Of a stretch of DNA of 35,469 nucleotides, positions 15,693 to 24,331 are shown piece after piece; within the stretch, counting starts at the first letter, position 1; every line of letters begins with the position of its first letter. The stretch lies in the NCBI GenBank assembly GCA_900316715.1, contig ONEC01000009.1, forward strand, positions 1 through 35,469. The letters run 5' to 3'. The position numbers were made by a program, and so were the translations under genes. The notes under the pieces were generated by a model, which was not told the DNA's origin, searched no databases, and saw nothing but the letters and a program-made list of their open reading frames with translations. Origin of the DNA: an uncultured Eubacteriales bacterium (lineage in GTDB: Bacteria > Bacillota > Clostridia > Lachnospirales > Lachnospiraceae).

Positions 15693-18394
15693 GCCTTACG
15701 GTTTTCTTTATATCCGTGATAGATATAGTGAGCAACATATTTTATATTGTTTTCACTTGCGAATCCATAGTACTTCTGAAGGTCAGGAGAATTCTGTCTG
15801 TAAATCTGAAGATTGAAGTTTGCGCTTCCCTGACGTCCTTCCTTTATTCCGTACAGAACGAAATGTCTTAATGCACCCATATCATCATTCTGATAGATCT
15901 TCTTCATATCAGGATATTTGTTGATATAGTAATTAAAATCATATACCTTACTGTAATCCACGTTGTTGTATACGGTAACCGGATTCTTTATGGAGGTTAC
16001 ACCGGATGTAACTCGGTTTTCTTTACGTCCGTAATTGACGTAATGAATGTAGTACTTTTTGTAGTCGTTCAGGAAGTTCTTCCTGAGATCCGGATAAGCA
16101 TTCTTGTATGAATATACATCAAAGGTACTGTTACCCTGACGTCCTTCCGCCATACCGTGCTCTACGAAATGTCTCAGAGCACCTTCATCATCGTACTGAT
16201 AATACTTCTTCATATCCGGATATCTGTTCAGATAATACTCGAAATCATAAACAGCACTGTAATCCACACCGTTAAGTACGGTAGTAGGTTTAACCATTTT
16301 GGTAACGCCCACGGCCTTGCGGTTTTCTTTGTAGCCGCTGTTCATATAGTGAATGTAATATTTCTTATTATCCTTACCGTAGTACTTTCTGAGATCCGGA
16401 CTTGAAAGCTTATAGGATAAAAGTTCAAAGTTCGCTTTACCCTGACGTCCTTCCGCCATACCGTGATTAACAAAATGCGTGAGTGCCGCTACGTCGTCGG
16501 CAGCGTAATACTTCTTCATATCCGGGTATTTATTCAGATAATAGTCATAGTCATAAACCTTGGCGTAATCCACACCATTTAATATGGTTACAGGTTTTAT
16601 GATCTCGGAACCACCGATAGTCTTTCGATTTTCCTTATATCCGTGGTTGATGTAATGAATGTAATACTTCTTCAGATCATTTCCGAAATTGTTTCGAAGA
16701 TCCGGATACATGTTCTTATAGGTCTTTACATCAAAGGTATCTTTACCCTGACGGCTCTCCGCCATACCATGTTCGACGAAATGCTTTATAGCACCGATGT
16801 CATCGTTGGCATAGTAGTTCTTCATGTCCGGATACTTATTTATATAATACTTAAAGTCATAAACCCTGCCGTAGTCAACACCATTATACACCGTAATAGG
16901 ATTTATAAGCTGATAGCAGCCCGTGCCGGACCGGCCTTCTTTATATCCGTGATTGATGTAATGGATGTAATACTTTTTCAGATCATAGCCAAAGTTCTGT
17001 CTGAGATCGGCATATCTGTTCTTGTAAGACTGAACATCAAAGGTTCCTTTGGCCTGACGGCCTTCTGCCATACCATGATTTATGAAATGTGTCAGAGCCC
17101 CGACCTTATCGTTGGCATAGGCACGTCTCATATCAGGATACTTGTTAATGTAGTAGTTATAATCATATACGAGAGAATAATCTATATCCTCCATGATATG
17201 TATGGTTGCTGCGTTGTTCAGACCATTTGAGATTGATACGGTTGATGAATTAGGACAGCAGGTCTGAGTGTTATGCTCAATCTGAATCTGCATATCAGTG
17301 GTTCCGTGATATATACGGGCACCATCCTCATGCTCCATAATTCTGATATATCGCTTTCCGTATTTTCTGACGATGTCGATCTGGAAATCTCTGTCGTTTT
17401 CCTTGGTCTTGATATCTTTTACATGTCCGCTCTTATCAACGGTAGCCACAAGAAGAGTTTCGTTTTCTCTTACGTTCTTGATGGTAACCTGGCTTCCATC
17501 AGGAAGATCAGGTGTACCCGGCTCTTTCTCAAGATAAATATAAAACTCAAATACAGAGTTTGGGAAGGTCCATACACGTCTTCCGTGAGATCCGTCGGGA
17601 AGAGTGGAAATGAGATTTCCGAAATGTGCTACGTCACCCATAGTAATAGCGCCGGCCGAATAATTTATGCTGTGCCATACCAGGTTTTCGTAAGGCGTAT
17701 CACCCCAGAATACAGTAAAGTGATGATCGTCATGACCGCCTGTTGAAGGCTCGAGAATCATGATATCACCCTTCTTAAGCTTTCCGCTTGCCTGAGCTGC
17801 CTCAAAAGAAGGGAAGTTATACATTATGAGCTGTCCCGCATTGGCCATGCCTCTGAAGGTATTGGTTACTCTTCGGAGACTGTACATTCCGTTGAAGGAA
17901 CCGCCGCCGGTCATGGATATATACTGGGATTTGGATATACCCATATTAAGAACGAGCCATACAAAGAAGGAAGTACAGTTCATACTTCCGCCGTATCCCG
18001 GATGTATGGCATCGGTATATATAGCGTCTTCTTCACTGAACGGAGTGAGCAGATATCTCTGCATAGGAGGAGTGGCTGCTGTATATGAGCCATGATCCAT
18101 AAAGTCCTGGAGTCCGTTTTCAAGACTGACAAGGGGCATATTTCGAAGAGGAAATCCTATGTTGGCTACACCGCCGAAGTATTCGTCCCAGGTTATTCCG
18201 GAGTTGGGATTCTGCACCCAGGATGCATCGGGATACGGTGAATACCCAAGATCCTCTTCTTCGTAATAAACTGTCTCGGTATTGCTGTTGTTACTATCGT
18301 CATCGTCTTTTTCAGCTGCATATACCGTGACAGGAAATGATTGCAGAATGAGAGTAAACAAAAGAATTGCTGCTATAAATTTTTTAAATGTCAT
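15686..18394 (-). CDS. Secreted cysteine-peptidase-like protein with five 102-residue C-terminal repeats
   Basis: About 902 residues from ATG 18394, preferred to a GTG at 18415 because GGGAAGGA lies 11 bases before it and the protein then starts with a clean signal peptide (MTFKKFIAAILLFTLILQ, probable cleavage near VYA-AE). An acidic linker leads to a domain with GGSMNCTSFFVWL (Cys140), GGHDDHHFTVFWG (His224/225) and WHSINYS (Asn244), the order Cys-His-Asn of NlpC/P60- or CHAP-type cysteine peptidases, followed by a beta-rich segment. From about residue 405 to the end come five tandem units, each with two YPDL...HYxxHGxxEGR-like half units. The role may be cell-wall hydrolysis or remodelling with surface binding by the repeats; this is inference. 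It has its own promoter and faces the polysaccharide operon. Confidence 0.7.
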   Translation of the reverse strand: MTFKKFIAAILLFTLILQSFPVTVYAAEKDDDDSNNSNTETVYYEEEDLGYSPYPDASWVQNPNSGITWDEYFGGVANIGFPLRNMPLVSLENGLQDFMDHGSYTAATPPMQRYLLTPFSEEDAIYTDAIHPGYGGSMNCTSFFVWLVLNMGISKSQYISMTGGGSFNGMYSLRRVTNTFRGMANAGQLIMYNFPSFEAAQASGKLKKGDIMILEPSTGGHDDHHFTVFWGDTPYENLVWHSINYSAGAITMGDVAHFGNLISTLPDGSHGRRVWTFPNSVFEFYIYLEKEPGTPDLPDGSQVTIKNVRENETLLVATVDKSGHVKDIKTKENDRDFQIDIVRKYGKRYIRIMEHEDGARIYHGTTDMQIQIEHNTQTCCPNSSTVSISNGLNNAATIHIMEDIDYSLVYDYNYYINKYPDMRRAYANDKVGALTHFINHGMAEGRQAKGTFDVQSYKNRYADLRQNFGYDLKKYYIHYINHGYKEGRSGTGCYQLINPITVYNGVDYGRVYDFKYYINKYPDMKNYYANDDIGAIKHFVEHGMAESRQGKDTFDVKTYKNMYPDLRNNFGNDLKKYYIHYINHGYKENRKTIGGSEIIKPVTILNGVDYAKVYDYDYYLNKYPDMKKYYAADDVAALTHFVNHGMAEGRQGKANFELLSYKLSSPDLRKYYGKDNKKYYIHYMNSGYKENRKAVGVTKMVKPTTVLNGVDYSAVYDFEYYLNRYPDMKKYYQYDDEGALRHFVEHGMAEGRQGNSTFDVYSYKNAYPDLRKNFLNDYKKYYIHYVNYGRKENRVTSGVTSIKNPVTVYNNVDYSKVYDFNYYINKYPDMKKIYQNDDMGALRHFVLYGIKEGRQGSANFNLQIYRQNSPDLQKYYGFASENNIKYVAHYIYHGYKENRKAK
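15689..17182 (-). repeat. Five in-frame tandem repeats, period 306 bp (102 aa)
   Basis: Within the secreted protein gene, unit starts (Asp-Tyr before VYD) fall at + coordinates 17182, 16876, 16570, 16264 and 15958, an exact 306-bp spacing. Each unit has a first half around YYxNKYPDM...HFxxHGMAEGRQ and a second half around YKxxxPDL...YYIHYxNHGYKENR, so there are ten diverged half units. The copies differ at many codons, so the array is old or selected for divergence, not a recent expansion. The last unit lacks the linker and carries a slightly longer second half. Confidence 0.93.
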
Positions 18395-18465
18395 AAAATC
18401 ACGTATCCTTCCCACTTAAGAAAATGACCGAAAAGAGCCTTCATCATTTCTTAATAATTGACTAA

Positions 18466-18494
18466 ATTATAATAATATTTTTGTATAAAATCAA
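18466..18494 (-). promoter_or_regulatory. Promoter of the secreted repeat protein
   Basis: Reading the - strand, TTGATT (18494-18489), a 17-bp spacer and a consensus TATAAT (18471-18466) lie about 70 bp before the ATG at 18394. The leader also contains a purine-rich GGGAAGGA ribosome binding site. Confidence 0.75.
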
Positions 18495-18516
18495 CTATAT
18501 CAGGCTTTGGGGCAAC

Positions 18517-18546
18517 AAAAAAGAAGTAACCCGAAGGCTACTTCTT
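18517..18546 (-). terminator. Intrinsic terminator of the GT8 gene
   Basis: On the - strand GAAGTAGCC pairs with GGTTACTTC around a stable TTCG loop, followed by six T residues. The stem includes the stop codon of the GT8 gene, so it ends that transcript tightly before the promoter of the next gene. Confidence 0.85.
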
Positions 18547-19542
18547 CTTTAATTTTTTCTTTCTTATTTTCATAAACACAGGGATAAGAGTGCTGATTAT
18601 TTTCAGCCTTATCTCCGGGAAAGGCTTCGTGATCATGTTGAAAAAGTAAAAGCAGAAGAAATATCTTTCCCATCCGTGTTCTATAATATCGTATCTTGTC
18701 TTTAAATCCCATCCAATAGGCGTTTTCTTATAGTATTTAAAGAAGTCTCTGCTGAAACGGTGGCGGTTTCCGTATCTCCAAGGACGCTCTTCTCCAAGGA
18801 AATGCACTATAGTCGGATCTGCACATATATCCTTATATTCCTGCTTTGAAAGACTGTTCTTCGGTCCCATCCATTTGCGGACAGCCCGGTACGGATAAAA
18901 ATCATAGGTGTTGCAGAAATTGTAGGAAATCGATACAGGAAGTATCTCGTCGGCCAGACAGCCGTTGATGGCGTCCTGATCGTTGGCAAAAAGCTTTCCG
19001 CCATGAGCTTCGAAGTATTGGAGTATCCGCTGGCTGGTATTTCTCTCTCTCCAGAGTTTAAGGTTTATAAGAAGAACACCGGCATTGTAGTAATTTGCAT
19101 CTTTGGACAGGCCAAGCTCTTCTTTCCTGTATCCGGGAACCGTAGGTTCTATGACAGCAGCGAGAGTATAGTTGGAAATGTCCGTATTATACAGGTCGAT
19201 GAGCCCTTTTCGCACTATGGTATCTCCATCCATATAGAGAACCTTATCTACATCTTCCGGAAGGAGGGTATTGAGAAATAGTCTGGACAGAACAATATTA
19301 TTCCATCCTCCTGTATCTATAGACTTACCGCATAGTTCTTCTGTGGACGGAAGATCTATCAGATCCACCTGCTGACCGTAATGAGTTGCCAGAGCTGTTA
19401 TCATCTGCTTGTGATTCGGTTTGATATCTTTGGATAAAATGTAGAAGTGAATCGATGAATCCTTGTTGTTCTCCATAACGGAAACCATTCCTGTACAGGT
19501 CTGAGGAACAAAATTATCATCAGAAGTGTAGACTATGTTCAT
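18538..19542 (-). CDS. Family 8 glycosyltransferase
   Basis: A 334-residue GT8 protein. It starts MNIVYTSDDNFVPQTCTGMV, contains DKVLYMDGDTIVRKGL with the DxD metal-binding pair D105/D107, NYYNAGVLLINLKLW, FANDQDAING, and IVHFLGEERPW. These are the ordered family 8 motifs found in LPS and wall-polysaccharide glucosyl/galactosyltransferases. The C-terminus is hydrophobic-aromatic and then very basic (KIRKKKLKKK), suggesting peripheral membrane attachment. ATG 19542 is preferred to TTG 19551 because AAAGG lies 10 bases before the ATG. It is monocistronic by its own promoter and terminator, separate from the large operon. Substrate unknown. Confidence 0.88.
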   Translation of the reverse strand: MNIVYTSDDNFVPQTCTGMVSVMENNKDSSIHFYILSKDIKPNHKQMITALATHYGQQVDLIDLPSTEELCGKSIDTGGWNNIVLSRLFLNTLLPEDVDKVLYMDGDTIVRKGLIDLYNTDISNYTLAAVIEPTVPGYRKEELGLSKDANYYNAGVLLINLKLWRERNTSQRILQYFEAHGGKLFANDQDAINGCLADEILPVSISYNFCNTYDFYPYRAVRKWMGPKNSLSKQEYKDICADPTIVHFLGEERPWRYGNRHRFSRDFFKYYKKTPIGWDLKTRYDIIEHGWERYFFCFYFFNMITKPFPEIRLKIISTLIPVFMKIRKKKLKKK

Positions 19543-19577
19543 AAATCCCAATACCTTTCATAAGTCTCGCTTTCTCT

Positions 19578-19606
19578 ATCATAACACATTATGAAGGGCA
19601 TTTCCA
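19578..19606 (-). promoter_or_regulatory. Promoter of the GT8 gene
   Basis: On the - strand TGGAAA (19606-19601), a 17-bp spacer and TATGAT (19583-19578) lie 36 bp before the ATG. The match is moderate (4/6 and 5/6), but the placement is right and it is divergent from the structured-RNA promoter 25 bp away. Confidence 0.5.
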
Positions 19607-19630
19607 CAAGGGCTTCAGAGCATGAAATTC

Positions 19631-19659
19631 TTTACAAATCGACCATTTGATGCTATAGT
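19631..19659 (+). promoter_or_regulatory. Promoter of the structured RNA (putative 6S RNA)
   Basis: TTTACA (19631-19636), a 17-bp spacer and TATAGT (19654-19659), each matching consensus at 5 of 6 positions, predict a start near 19666. The RNA closing stem begins about 20 bases later. Confidence 0.7.
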
Positions 19660-19666
19660 TATAGCA

Positions 19667-19890
19667 TATTAAAGGATAAACCTTGAATATAACTTATATC
19701 TGGGATGCACGATAACTTCTGTATATTTTTGAACCTACACTTATTATACGGGAGTCTGAATCTGTATATGGATGACAGGCCGTCTCAGAACGGATCTCAG
19801 AAGTTTACATGAAGACACCCACCTGGCCTCGGCTGGGACTCAAAGGGCAGGAGCCGGCATCCTGGATAAGCTTAATAGAATACCTGACGT
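19667..19890 (+). ncRNA. ssrS: Putative 6S RNA
   Basis: This non-coding stretch folds in the manner of 6S RNA. A closing stem joins CTTAT..CTGGGATGC (19693-19707) to GCATCCTGGATAAG (19858-19871) with a 2-base bulge. Inside it is a large open region whose 3' side carries a small hairpin (CCTGGC/GCTGGG around 19822-19836). An apical arm starts with GTCTgaATctGTA paired to TACATgaAGAC. The segment ACACCCACCT just before the small hairpin resembles the conserved CACC element of Gram-positive 6S RNAs. 6S RNA mimics an open promoter and binds the housekeeping RNA polymerase holoenzyme. The length (about 200 nt), a good promoter and a terminator fit. Ends are approximate; no covariance search was possible, so another structured RNA remains possible. 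Confidence 0.68.
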
Positions 19891-19897
19891 ATATAAC

Positions 19898-19929
19898 ATC
19901 CCTGATATTTTATCGGGGATTTCTTTTTT
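19898..19929 (+). terminator. Intrinsic terminator after the structured RNA
   Basis: ATCCCTGATA pairs completely with TATCGGGGAT (one G-T pair) across a TTT loop and is followed by TTTCTTTTTT. It ends the putative 6S transcript; some read-through is likely needed for the next gene because no separate promoter is seen between them. Confidence 0.88.
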
Positions 19930-19956
19930 ACTGTATTAAGTAAATTGGAGATACAT

Positions 19957-21021
19957 ATGACTTTCAAGGAACGCTATCAGCGTCTGAAAAACTTCATACA
20001 GGGAACAGCAGATGAGCATATATTCGCATTTGCGGCGCAGACGGCATTCTTCTTATTCCTTGCCTTCTTCCCGCTGGTGAGTCTTATCATGTCTCTGTCA
20101 GCATTCCTGCCGATCACACAGAATCAGTTGATAGAGCTGATCTGCAACGTGCTGCCGGCAAGATTCGAGGACTATGTAATATCAATAGTAAACGATATTT
20201 ATGAGGGACGTTCCTACACCATGACCATCGTATCAGCGGGTATCGCCCTCTGGTCTGCAGCTAAGGGTCTCCTGGCTCTGAGACTGGGACTTAACGAGGT
20301 TTACCGTTCAAGAGAGCAGAGGAACATCCTTATTATAAGAGGAATCAGTTCCGCTTATACGGCGCTCTTCCTGGTAATGCTGGTCTTCATGATCCCGCTC
20401 AACATGTTCGGTACTCAGATAGCGCTGTTTGTTATCAACAAGTTCCCGGACTTCGATAATGTAACGATGCTTGTCCTGGGACTGAGAACCCTGGCTACAT
20501 TTATTATCCTGTTCCTGTTTTTCTGGATGCTTTTCACCATCGTTCCGACAAGGAAGCTGAAGGCGATAAGACAGGTTCCGGGGGCTGTATTTACAGCCAT
20601 TGCCTGGATAGCCATCACAAAGATAATGTCCCTTTATATCGATCAGTTCATGACAAATTCTTACATGTACGGATCCCTTACAATGGTAATCCTTATCATG
20701 CTGTGGCTCTACTTTGTATCATGCATGATATTCGTAGGAGCCCAGATCAACGAGTATCTCTATCTTATCAAGTATAAGGAAGAGGACCGTGCCATAGCTG
20801 AGAAGAAAGCGGCAGCGAAGAGGGCCCGCCGCGAAGAACGCGAAGCCCGCAAGCAGGAGAAGAAGCGGAAGAAGCAGGGCGATAGTATTATCGATGAAGT
20901 AGCCGATGATGTGATCGTTACCTTCGATACCATAAAAGAGCAGCGAGATAAGAAGAGACTAAAGAAGCTGAATGATGAGGAAGATGAACACTTCACCGAC
21001 GACGACATAGCCTCAAGATAA
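19957..21021 (+). CDS. YihY/virulence factor BrkB family membrane protein
   Basis: A 354-residue protein from ATG 19957 (TTGGAG 7 bases upstream; a TTG at 19945 is rejected). It shows the YihY pattern: FAAQTAFFLFLAFFPLVSLIM in helix 1, SAGIALWSAAKGLLALRLGLNEVY with its conserved Trp-Ser-Ala-x-x-Gly, then helices ending in GSLTMVILIMLWLYFVSCMIF and a GAQINEY motif. About six transmembrane helices are followed by a roughly 100-residue cytoplasmic tail that alternates basic (KKAAAKRARREE) and acidic (EDEHFTDDD) runs. The family's function is unsettled; it was once misnamed RNase BN. It follows the structured RNA directly with no visible promoter of its own. Confidence 0.88.
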   Translation: MTFKERYQRLKNFIQGTADEHIFAFAAQTAFFLFLAFFPLVSLIMSLSAFLPITQNQLIELICNVLPARFEDYVISIVNDIYEGRSYTMTIVSAGIALWSAAKGLLALRLGLNEVYRSREQRNILIIRGISSAYTALFLVMLVFMIPLNMFGTQIALFVINKFPDFDNVTMLVLGLRTLATFIILFLFFWMLFTIVPTRKLKAIRQVPGAVFTAIAWIAITKIMSLYIDQFMTNSYMYGSLTMVILIMLWLYFVSCMIFVGAQINEYLYLIKYKEEDRAIAEKKAAAKRARREEREARKQEKKRKKQGDSIIDEVADDVIVTFDTIKEQRDKKRLKKLNDEEDEHFTDDDIASR

Positions 21022-21082
21022 AAAACAGAAATCCCCCTTGAGATGACGCAACTGGAATGGTCACTCAAGGGGGATTTCTGTT
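21019..21082. terminator. Long-stem terminator between yihY-like gene and gltX
   Basis: Nineteen perfectly paired bases (21024-21042 with 21064-21082) extend through a one-base bulge into TGAC/GTCA. On the - strand the stem is followed by six T residues, so it is a strong terminator for gltX. On the + strand the tail is TTATATATTA, a weak U tract, so termination of the yihY-like transcript is less certain. Confidence 0.85.
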
Positions 21083-21087
21083 ATATA

Positions 21088-22551
21088 TTAACTAAGCTTC
21101 GCTATAGCTGCATCTATTCTCTTCAGGGATTCCTCTTTTCCGAGCAGCGACATAAGCTCTGTTGCTCCACCCGGTGTAGCCGGCTTTCCGGACATAGCTG
21201 TTCTGAGCGGCCACATGATGAATCCTGTCTTATATTCCTTCTCAACTCCGAAGTTCTTAAGAAGCTCGAAGAGTGAATCATTATCGAAGGCTTCAGCTGC
21301 CTCAAGTACAGGACGTACTTCCTTAAGAAGCTGAAGTGAATTCTCAGGATTAGTCTTCATCTTCTTGTGAGTATACATTTCAACATCGTACTCAGGAACT
21401 GCCTCGAAGAAATCTATCTGATCCTTGATGTCAGGAAGAACCTCGATTCTTGTCTGAACCATAGCAGCAATCTTCTTCCAGTCCATCTCACGGTGAATAG
21501 TCTCTTTCATGATCGGAAGAGCCATCTCGTAGAATACTTCAGGATCAAGCTTCTTGATGTACTCGCTGTTCATCCACTTAAGCTTAGTCATATCAAGGAC
21601 AGCCGGTGACTTTGAGATATGATGATAATCGAAAAGCTTAACCAGTTCTTCAAGTGAGAAAATCTCATCGTTGCCTTCAGGAGCCCATCCAAGCAGAGAT
21701 ACGAAGTTAACGATTGCCTCTGTCAGAAGTCCCTGATCAAGCAGATCTTCAAATGAAGAATGTCCTGAACGTTTTGAAAGCTTAGCATGTGTCTCATCTG
21801 TGATAAGAGGACAGTGAATGTACACAGGAACCTCCCAGCCAAATGCCTCGTAAAGACGATTGTACTTTGGTGCTGATGAGAGATACTCGTTACCTCTTAC
21901 TACATGAGTGATTCCCATAAGGTGGTCATCAACTACATTTGCGAAGTTATATGTTGGGAAGCCGTCTGACTTGATAAGGATCATGTCATCAAGCTCGATA
22001 TTCGGTACAGAAATTGTTCCGTAAAGCTCATCCTCGAAGGAAGTTGTTCCCTCAGTCGGGTTATTCTGTCTGATTACGTAAGGCTTGCCCTCAGCAAGGT
22101 TCTTCTCAATCTCTTCCTTTGAAAGATGGAGACAATGCTTGTCATAGTGGAAGATTGTCTTTGAACTTCCGTCCTCACCCTGAACTTCAGTATGAAGACT
22201 TTGAAGACGCTCTTCGTCACAGAAGCAGTAGTAAGCTTCACCCTTCTCGATAAGCTTCTTAGCGTACTCAAGGTAGATTCCCTTAGCCATACGCTCTGAC
22301 TGGATATATGGACCAACGCCGCCGTCCTTATCAGGACCTTCATCCCAGTTAAGACCGGTCTGCTTCAGTGTGCGGTAAATGATGTCAACGGCACCTTCAA
22401 CCTCACGTTCCTGATCGGTATCCTCGATACGTAATATAAAATCACCACCTTCATGCTTTGCGATTAAATAAGCGTAAAGGGCAGTTCTTAGATTTCCTAC
22501 ATGCATCCTGCCTGTTGGGCTCGGAGCAAATCTTGTTCTGATCTTAGCCAT
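21088..22551 (-). CDS. gltX: Glutamyl-tRNA synthetase
   Basis: A 487-residue class I aminoacyl-tRNA synthetase that charges tRNA-Glu (and, in many Firmicutes lacking GlnRS, tRNA-Gln). The start is ATG 22551, giving [21 protein letters not shown] lies 8 bases before it, whereas the frame opened upstream at 22656 would add 35 unrelated residues. The HIGH-type motif is HVGN (17-20) and the KMSKS-type motif is KLSKR (257-261). Cys109-x-Cys111 and Cys140-x-His142 match the zinc-binding pattern of bacterial Glu[24 protein letters not shown] is the usual catalytic-core region. It is monocistronic with its own promoter and terminator. Confidence 0.97.
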   Translation of the reverse strand: MAKIRTRFAPSPTGRMHVGNLRTALYAYLIAKHEGGDFILRIEDTDQEREVEGAVDIIYRTLKQTGLNWDEGPDKDGGVGPYIQSERMAKGIYLEYAKKLIEKGEAYYCFCDEERLQSLHTEVQGEDGSSKTIFHYDKHCLHLSKEEIEKNLAEGKPYVIRQNNPTEGTTSFEDELYGTISVPNIELDDMILIKSDGFPTYNFANVVDDHLMGITHVVRGNEYLSSAPKYNRLYEAFGWEVPVYIHCPLITDETHAKLSKRSGHSSFEDLLDQGLLTEAIVNFVSLLGWAPEGNDEIFSLEELVKLFDYHHISKSPAVLDMTKLKWMNSEYIKKLDPEVFYEMALPIMKETIHREMDWKKIAAMVQTRIEVLPDIKDQIDFFEAVPEYDVEMYTHKKMKTNPENSLQLLKEVRPVLEAAEAFDNDSLFELLKNFGVEKEYKTGFIMWPLRTAMSGKPATPGGATELMSLLGKEESLKRIDAAIAKLS

Positions 22552-22636
22552 TTTCCAAACACCTCTGATATTAAATGTATCGTCCCGATGAAAGAACATC
22601 TTCTTATATATAAGTGCCTGTTCTCGGGCGAGCACT

Positions 22637-22666
22637 AGTATATCACATCTTAACAAGCATATTCAA
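22637..22666 (-). promoter_or_regulatory. Promoter of gltX
   Basis: On the - strand TTGAAT (22666-22661), an 18-bp spacer and TATACT (22642-22637) precede a leader of about 80 bases. The leader holds a palindromic CTTATATATAAG but none of the T-box specifier/antiterminator layout. Confidence 0.6.
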
Positions 22667-22704
22667 TGTAAGGATTTACCGAAAATTCTATATTTATGGT
22701 TTTC

Positions 22705-22733
22705 TTGAAATTTGTCCCTCTCTGAGTTATACT
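22705..22733 (+). promoter_or_regulatory. Promoter of the acidic membrane protein gene
   Basis: TTGAAA (22705-22710), a 17-bp spacer and TATACT (22728-22733) lie 46 bp before the ATG. It is divergent from the gltX promoter, with about 40 bp between the two -35 boxes. Confidence 0.75.
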
Positions 22734-22779
22734 TATACGTGGTTTACTATGTTTGGGGAATAACAGGAAGGTAATAAAT

Positions 22780-24324
22780 ATGTTTGATAAGGTAATGTCT
22801 TTTCTTAAAGAATTAAACAGTACAACACTGATGATACTGGTGTTTGCTGCTATCCTGGTTATATTTTTACTTATTCTTATCATTGTTACAATTAAGGTTC
22901 TGAAGTCAGGAAATGATTCCGATGATAAGGATGACAGCAGTGATTATGAAGATGGCGATGAAGAAACAGAAGTCTTAGCCAAGAAACGTAAGAAAAGAGA
23001 TACGGAAAAGTTGTCAAAACCTGCACCTGAGTCTGATGAAGATGAAGACGAGGATGAGGACGAAGAGTCAGATGATGAAGATGACGACGATGAGTACGAG
23101 GATGATGAAGAGGAAGATGAGGACGATAAGGTAAGCAGCTTCAAGTCCGGCTTCAGTTCATCAGCACGTGATACAAGTACAGATGAGGCACTTAAGGTTG
23201 CAGAGCAGATCAATAACGAAGTTGCAGCAACTATGAGCGCTAAGTTATCAGAAGCATTTGCATCAACTAAGGCAGCTCAGGCAGAAGAAGCAGCAGAGGC
23301 ACCTGCAGCAGAGACTCCTGTATCAGCAGAGCCTGCAGCACCTGCTCCACAGGAAGCAGTTCAGGAAGCAGAGAATGATGATTCTGATAAGGTAGATGAA
23401 AAGACTAATGAGCTGGATACAACAGCTATAAAGAGAGCCCTCAGAGAAGCAAAGGATCAGGTAAGCAGTCAGAAGGCTGCAAGCGAAGCTGAGAGTGCTA
23501 ACTACAATGCAAAGATGGACAGTGCATTTATAGATGGTGAGAGTGCTCCTACAGGCAATACGATCATCGCTAAGCCTATTAAGGAAGGCTTCGTATTATC
23601 CGATGAGGATATCGAGAATGCAACAGAGACAGCCCTTGCAGAGCATAACAAGGTTGTTTCAGGAACAGATGATAAGATCACTGTTAATCCGGTAAATGCA
23701 GTCAATATCAATACTGTAAATACCGTTGACAGAGTTGATACAAAGAGCCAGGATGCCGGAATCGAAAGCATGGAGCAGATGGAGGAATTCCTCACAGAGA
23801 ATCCGGTTCCTAAGAAGAAAAAGAAGAAGGTTAAGAAGAAGGATCAGGCCTTCGAAGATAAGTTCGAGGACGACAGCGAAGACATCAGAACAGGTGAGTA
23901 CTTCTGGTACAACAGCCAGGATATTGATGGTCTGAAGCGTAAGGAAGACATGTATTATTACTGTCACTACTTCAACAATCCTTCAAGAGCAGTCATTCCA
24001 CTTGTTACAGAGATGTATGACTGTGCATTTGTAAGAACAGAAGAGATTCAGAAGATTGCTTACGGAATCTCCTTCAGATCCATGAAGATGAGAGAGATTC
24101 TTTCATCAGAAGAGGTCATCGGCTTCGACAGATCAAAGGCTACTAAGGAGCCATCAGAGAAGGATCTGGCTGAGATATACAGAAAGTGGTGCGGATATGT
24201 AGATAATTTCCTTACAATTATCGTTATAAATGCACCGGATGACGTTAAGGACTATCTGAAGAAAGCACTGTATGATTACGGAAAGAGTAATGATATAGAG
24301 ACTCTTCTCTACAGTCCGGAATAA
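22780..24324 (+). CDS. Single-pass membrane protein with a long acidic tract and conserved-looking C-terminal domain, function unknown
   Basis: A 514-residue protein from ATG 22780 (AGGAAGG upstream). Residues about 17-37 form one transmembrane helix (TTLMILVFAAILVIFLLILI). The next 80 residues are almost pure Asp/Glu/Ser with a basic KKRKKRD island, followed by 200 residues of Ala/Glu/Pro-rich low complexity. After a Lys-rich patch (KKKKKKVKKKDQ) comes a folded domain of about 130 residues with EYFWYNSQDIDGL, YYYCHYFNNPSRAVIPL and SFRSMKMREILSSEEVIGF, which I do not recognise. The layout suggests a membrane-tethered cytoplasmic domain on a long charged, disordered arm. It is monocistronic with a good promoter and terminator. 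No function is proposed. Confidence 0.75.
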   Translation: MFDKVMSFLKELNSTTLMILVFAAILVIFLLILIIVTIKVLKSGNDSDDKDDSSDYEDGDEETEVLAKKRKKRDTEKLSKPAPESDEDEDEDEDEESDDEDDDDEYEDDEEEDEDDKVSSFKSGFSSSARDTSTDEALKVAEQINNEVAATMSAKLSEAFASTKAAQAEEAAEAPAAETPVSAEPAAPAPQEAVQEAENDDSDKVDEKTNELDTTAIKRALREAKDQVSSQKAASEAESANYNAKMDSAFIDGESAPTGNTIIAKPIKEGFVLSDEDIENATETALAEHNKVVSGTDDKITVNPVNAVNINTVNTVDRVDTKSQDAGIESMEQMEEFLTENPVPKKKKKKVKKKDQAFEDKFEDDSEDIRTGEYFWYNSQDIDGLKRKEDMYYYCHYFNNPSRAVIPLVTEMYDCAFVRTEEIQKIAYGISFRSMKMREILSSEEVIGFDRSKATKEPSEKDLAEIYRKWCGYVDNFLTIIVINAPDDVKDYLKKALYDYGKSNDIETLLYSPE

Positions 24325-24331
24325 GATTTAT

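Noticed and set aside
15689..17182. Regular repeats that could be mistaken for a CRISPR array
   Set aside because: The period is 306 bp, the units are in frame within one protein, and there are no short identical repeats with unique spacers.
16643..17230. Long + strand open frame opposite the secreted repeat protein
   Set aside because: It mirrors the repeats in antisense, lacks a start signal, and the - strand gene has a signal peptide, promoter and catalytic-type motifs.
22552..22640. Possible T-box leader before gltX
   Set aside because: The leader is only about 80 bases and shows no specifier loop, T-box sequence or terminator/antiterminator pair.
22944..23213. Open frame on the - strand coding long Ser runs
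   Set aside because: It is the antisense shadow of the Asp/Glu-rich tract of the + strand gene; no ribosome binding site or promoter supports it.
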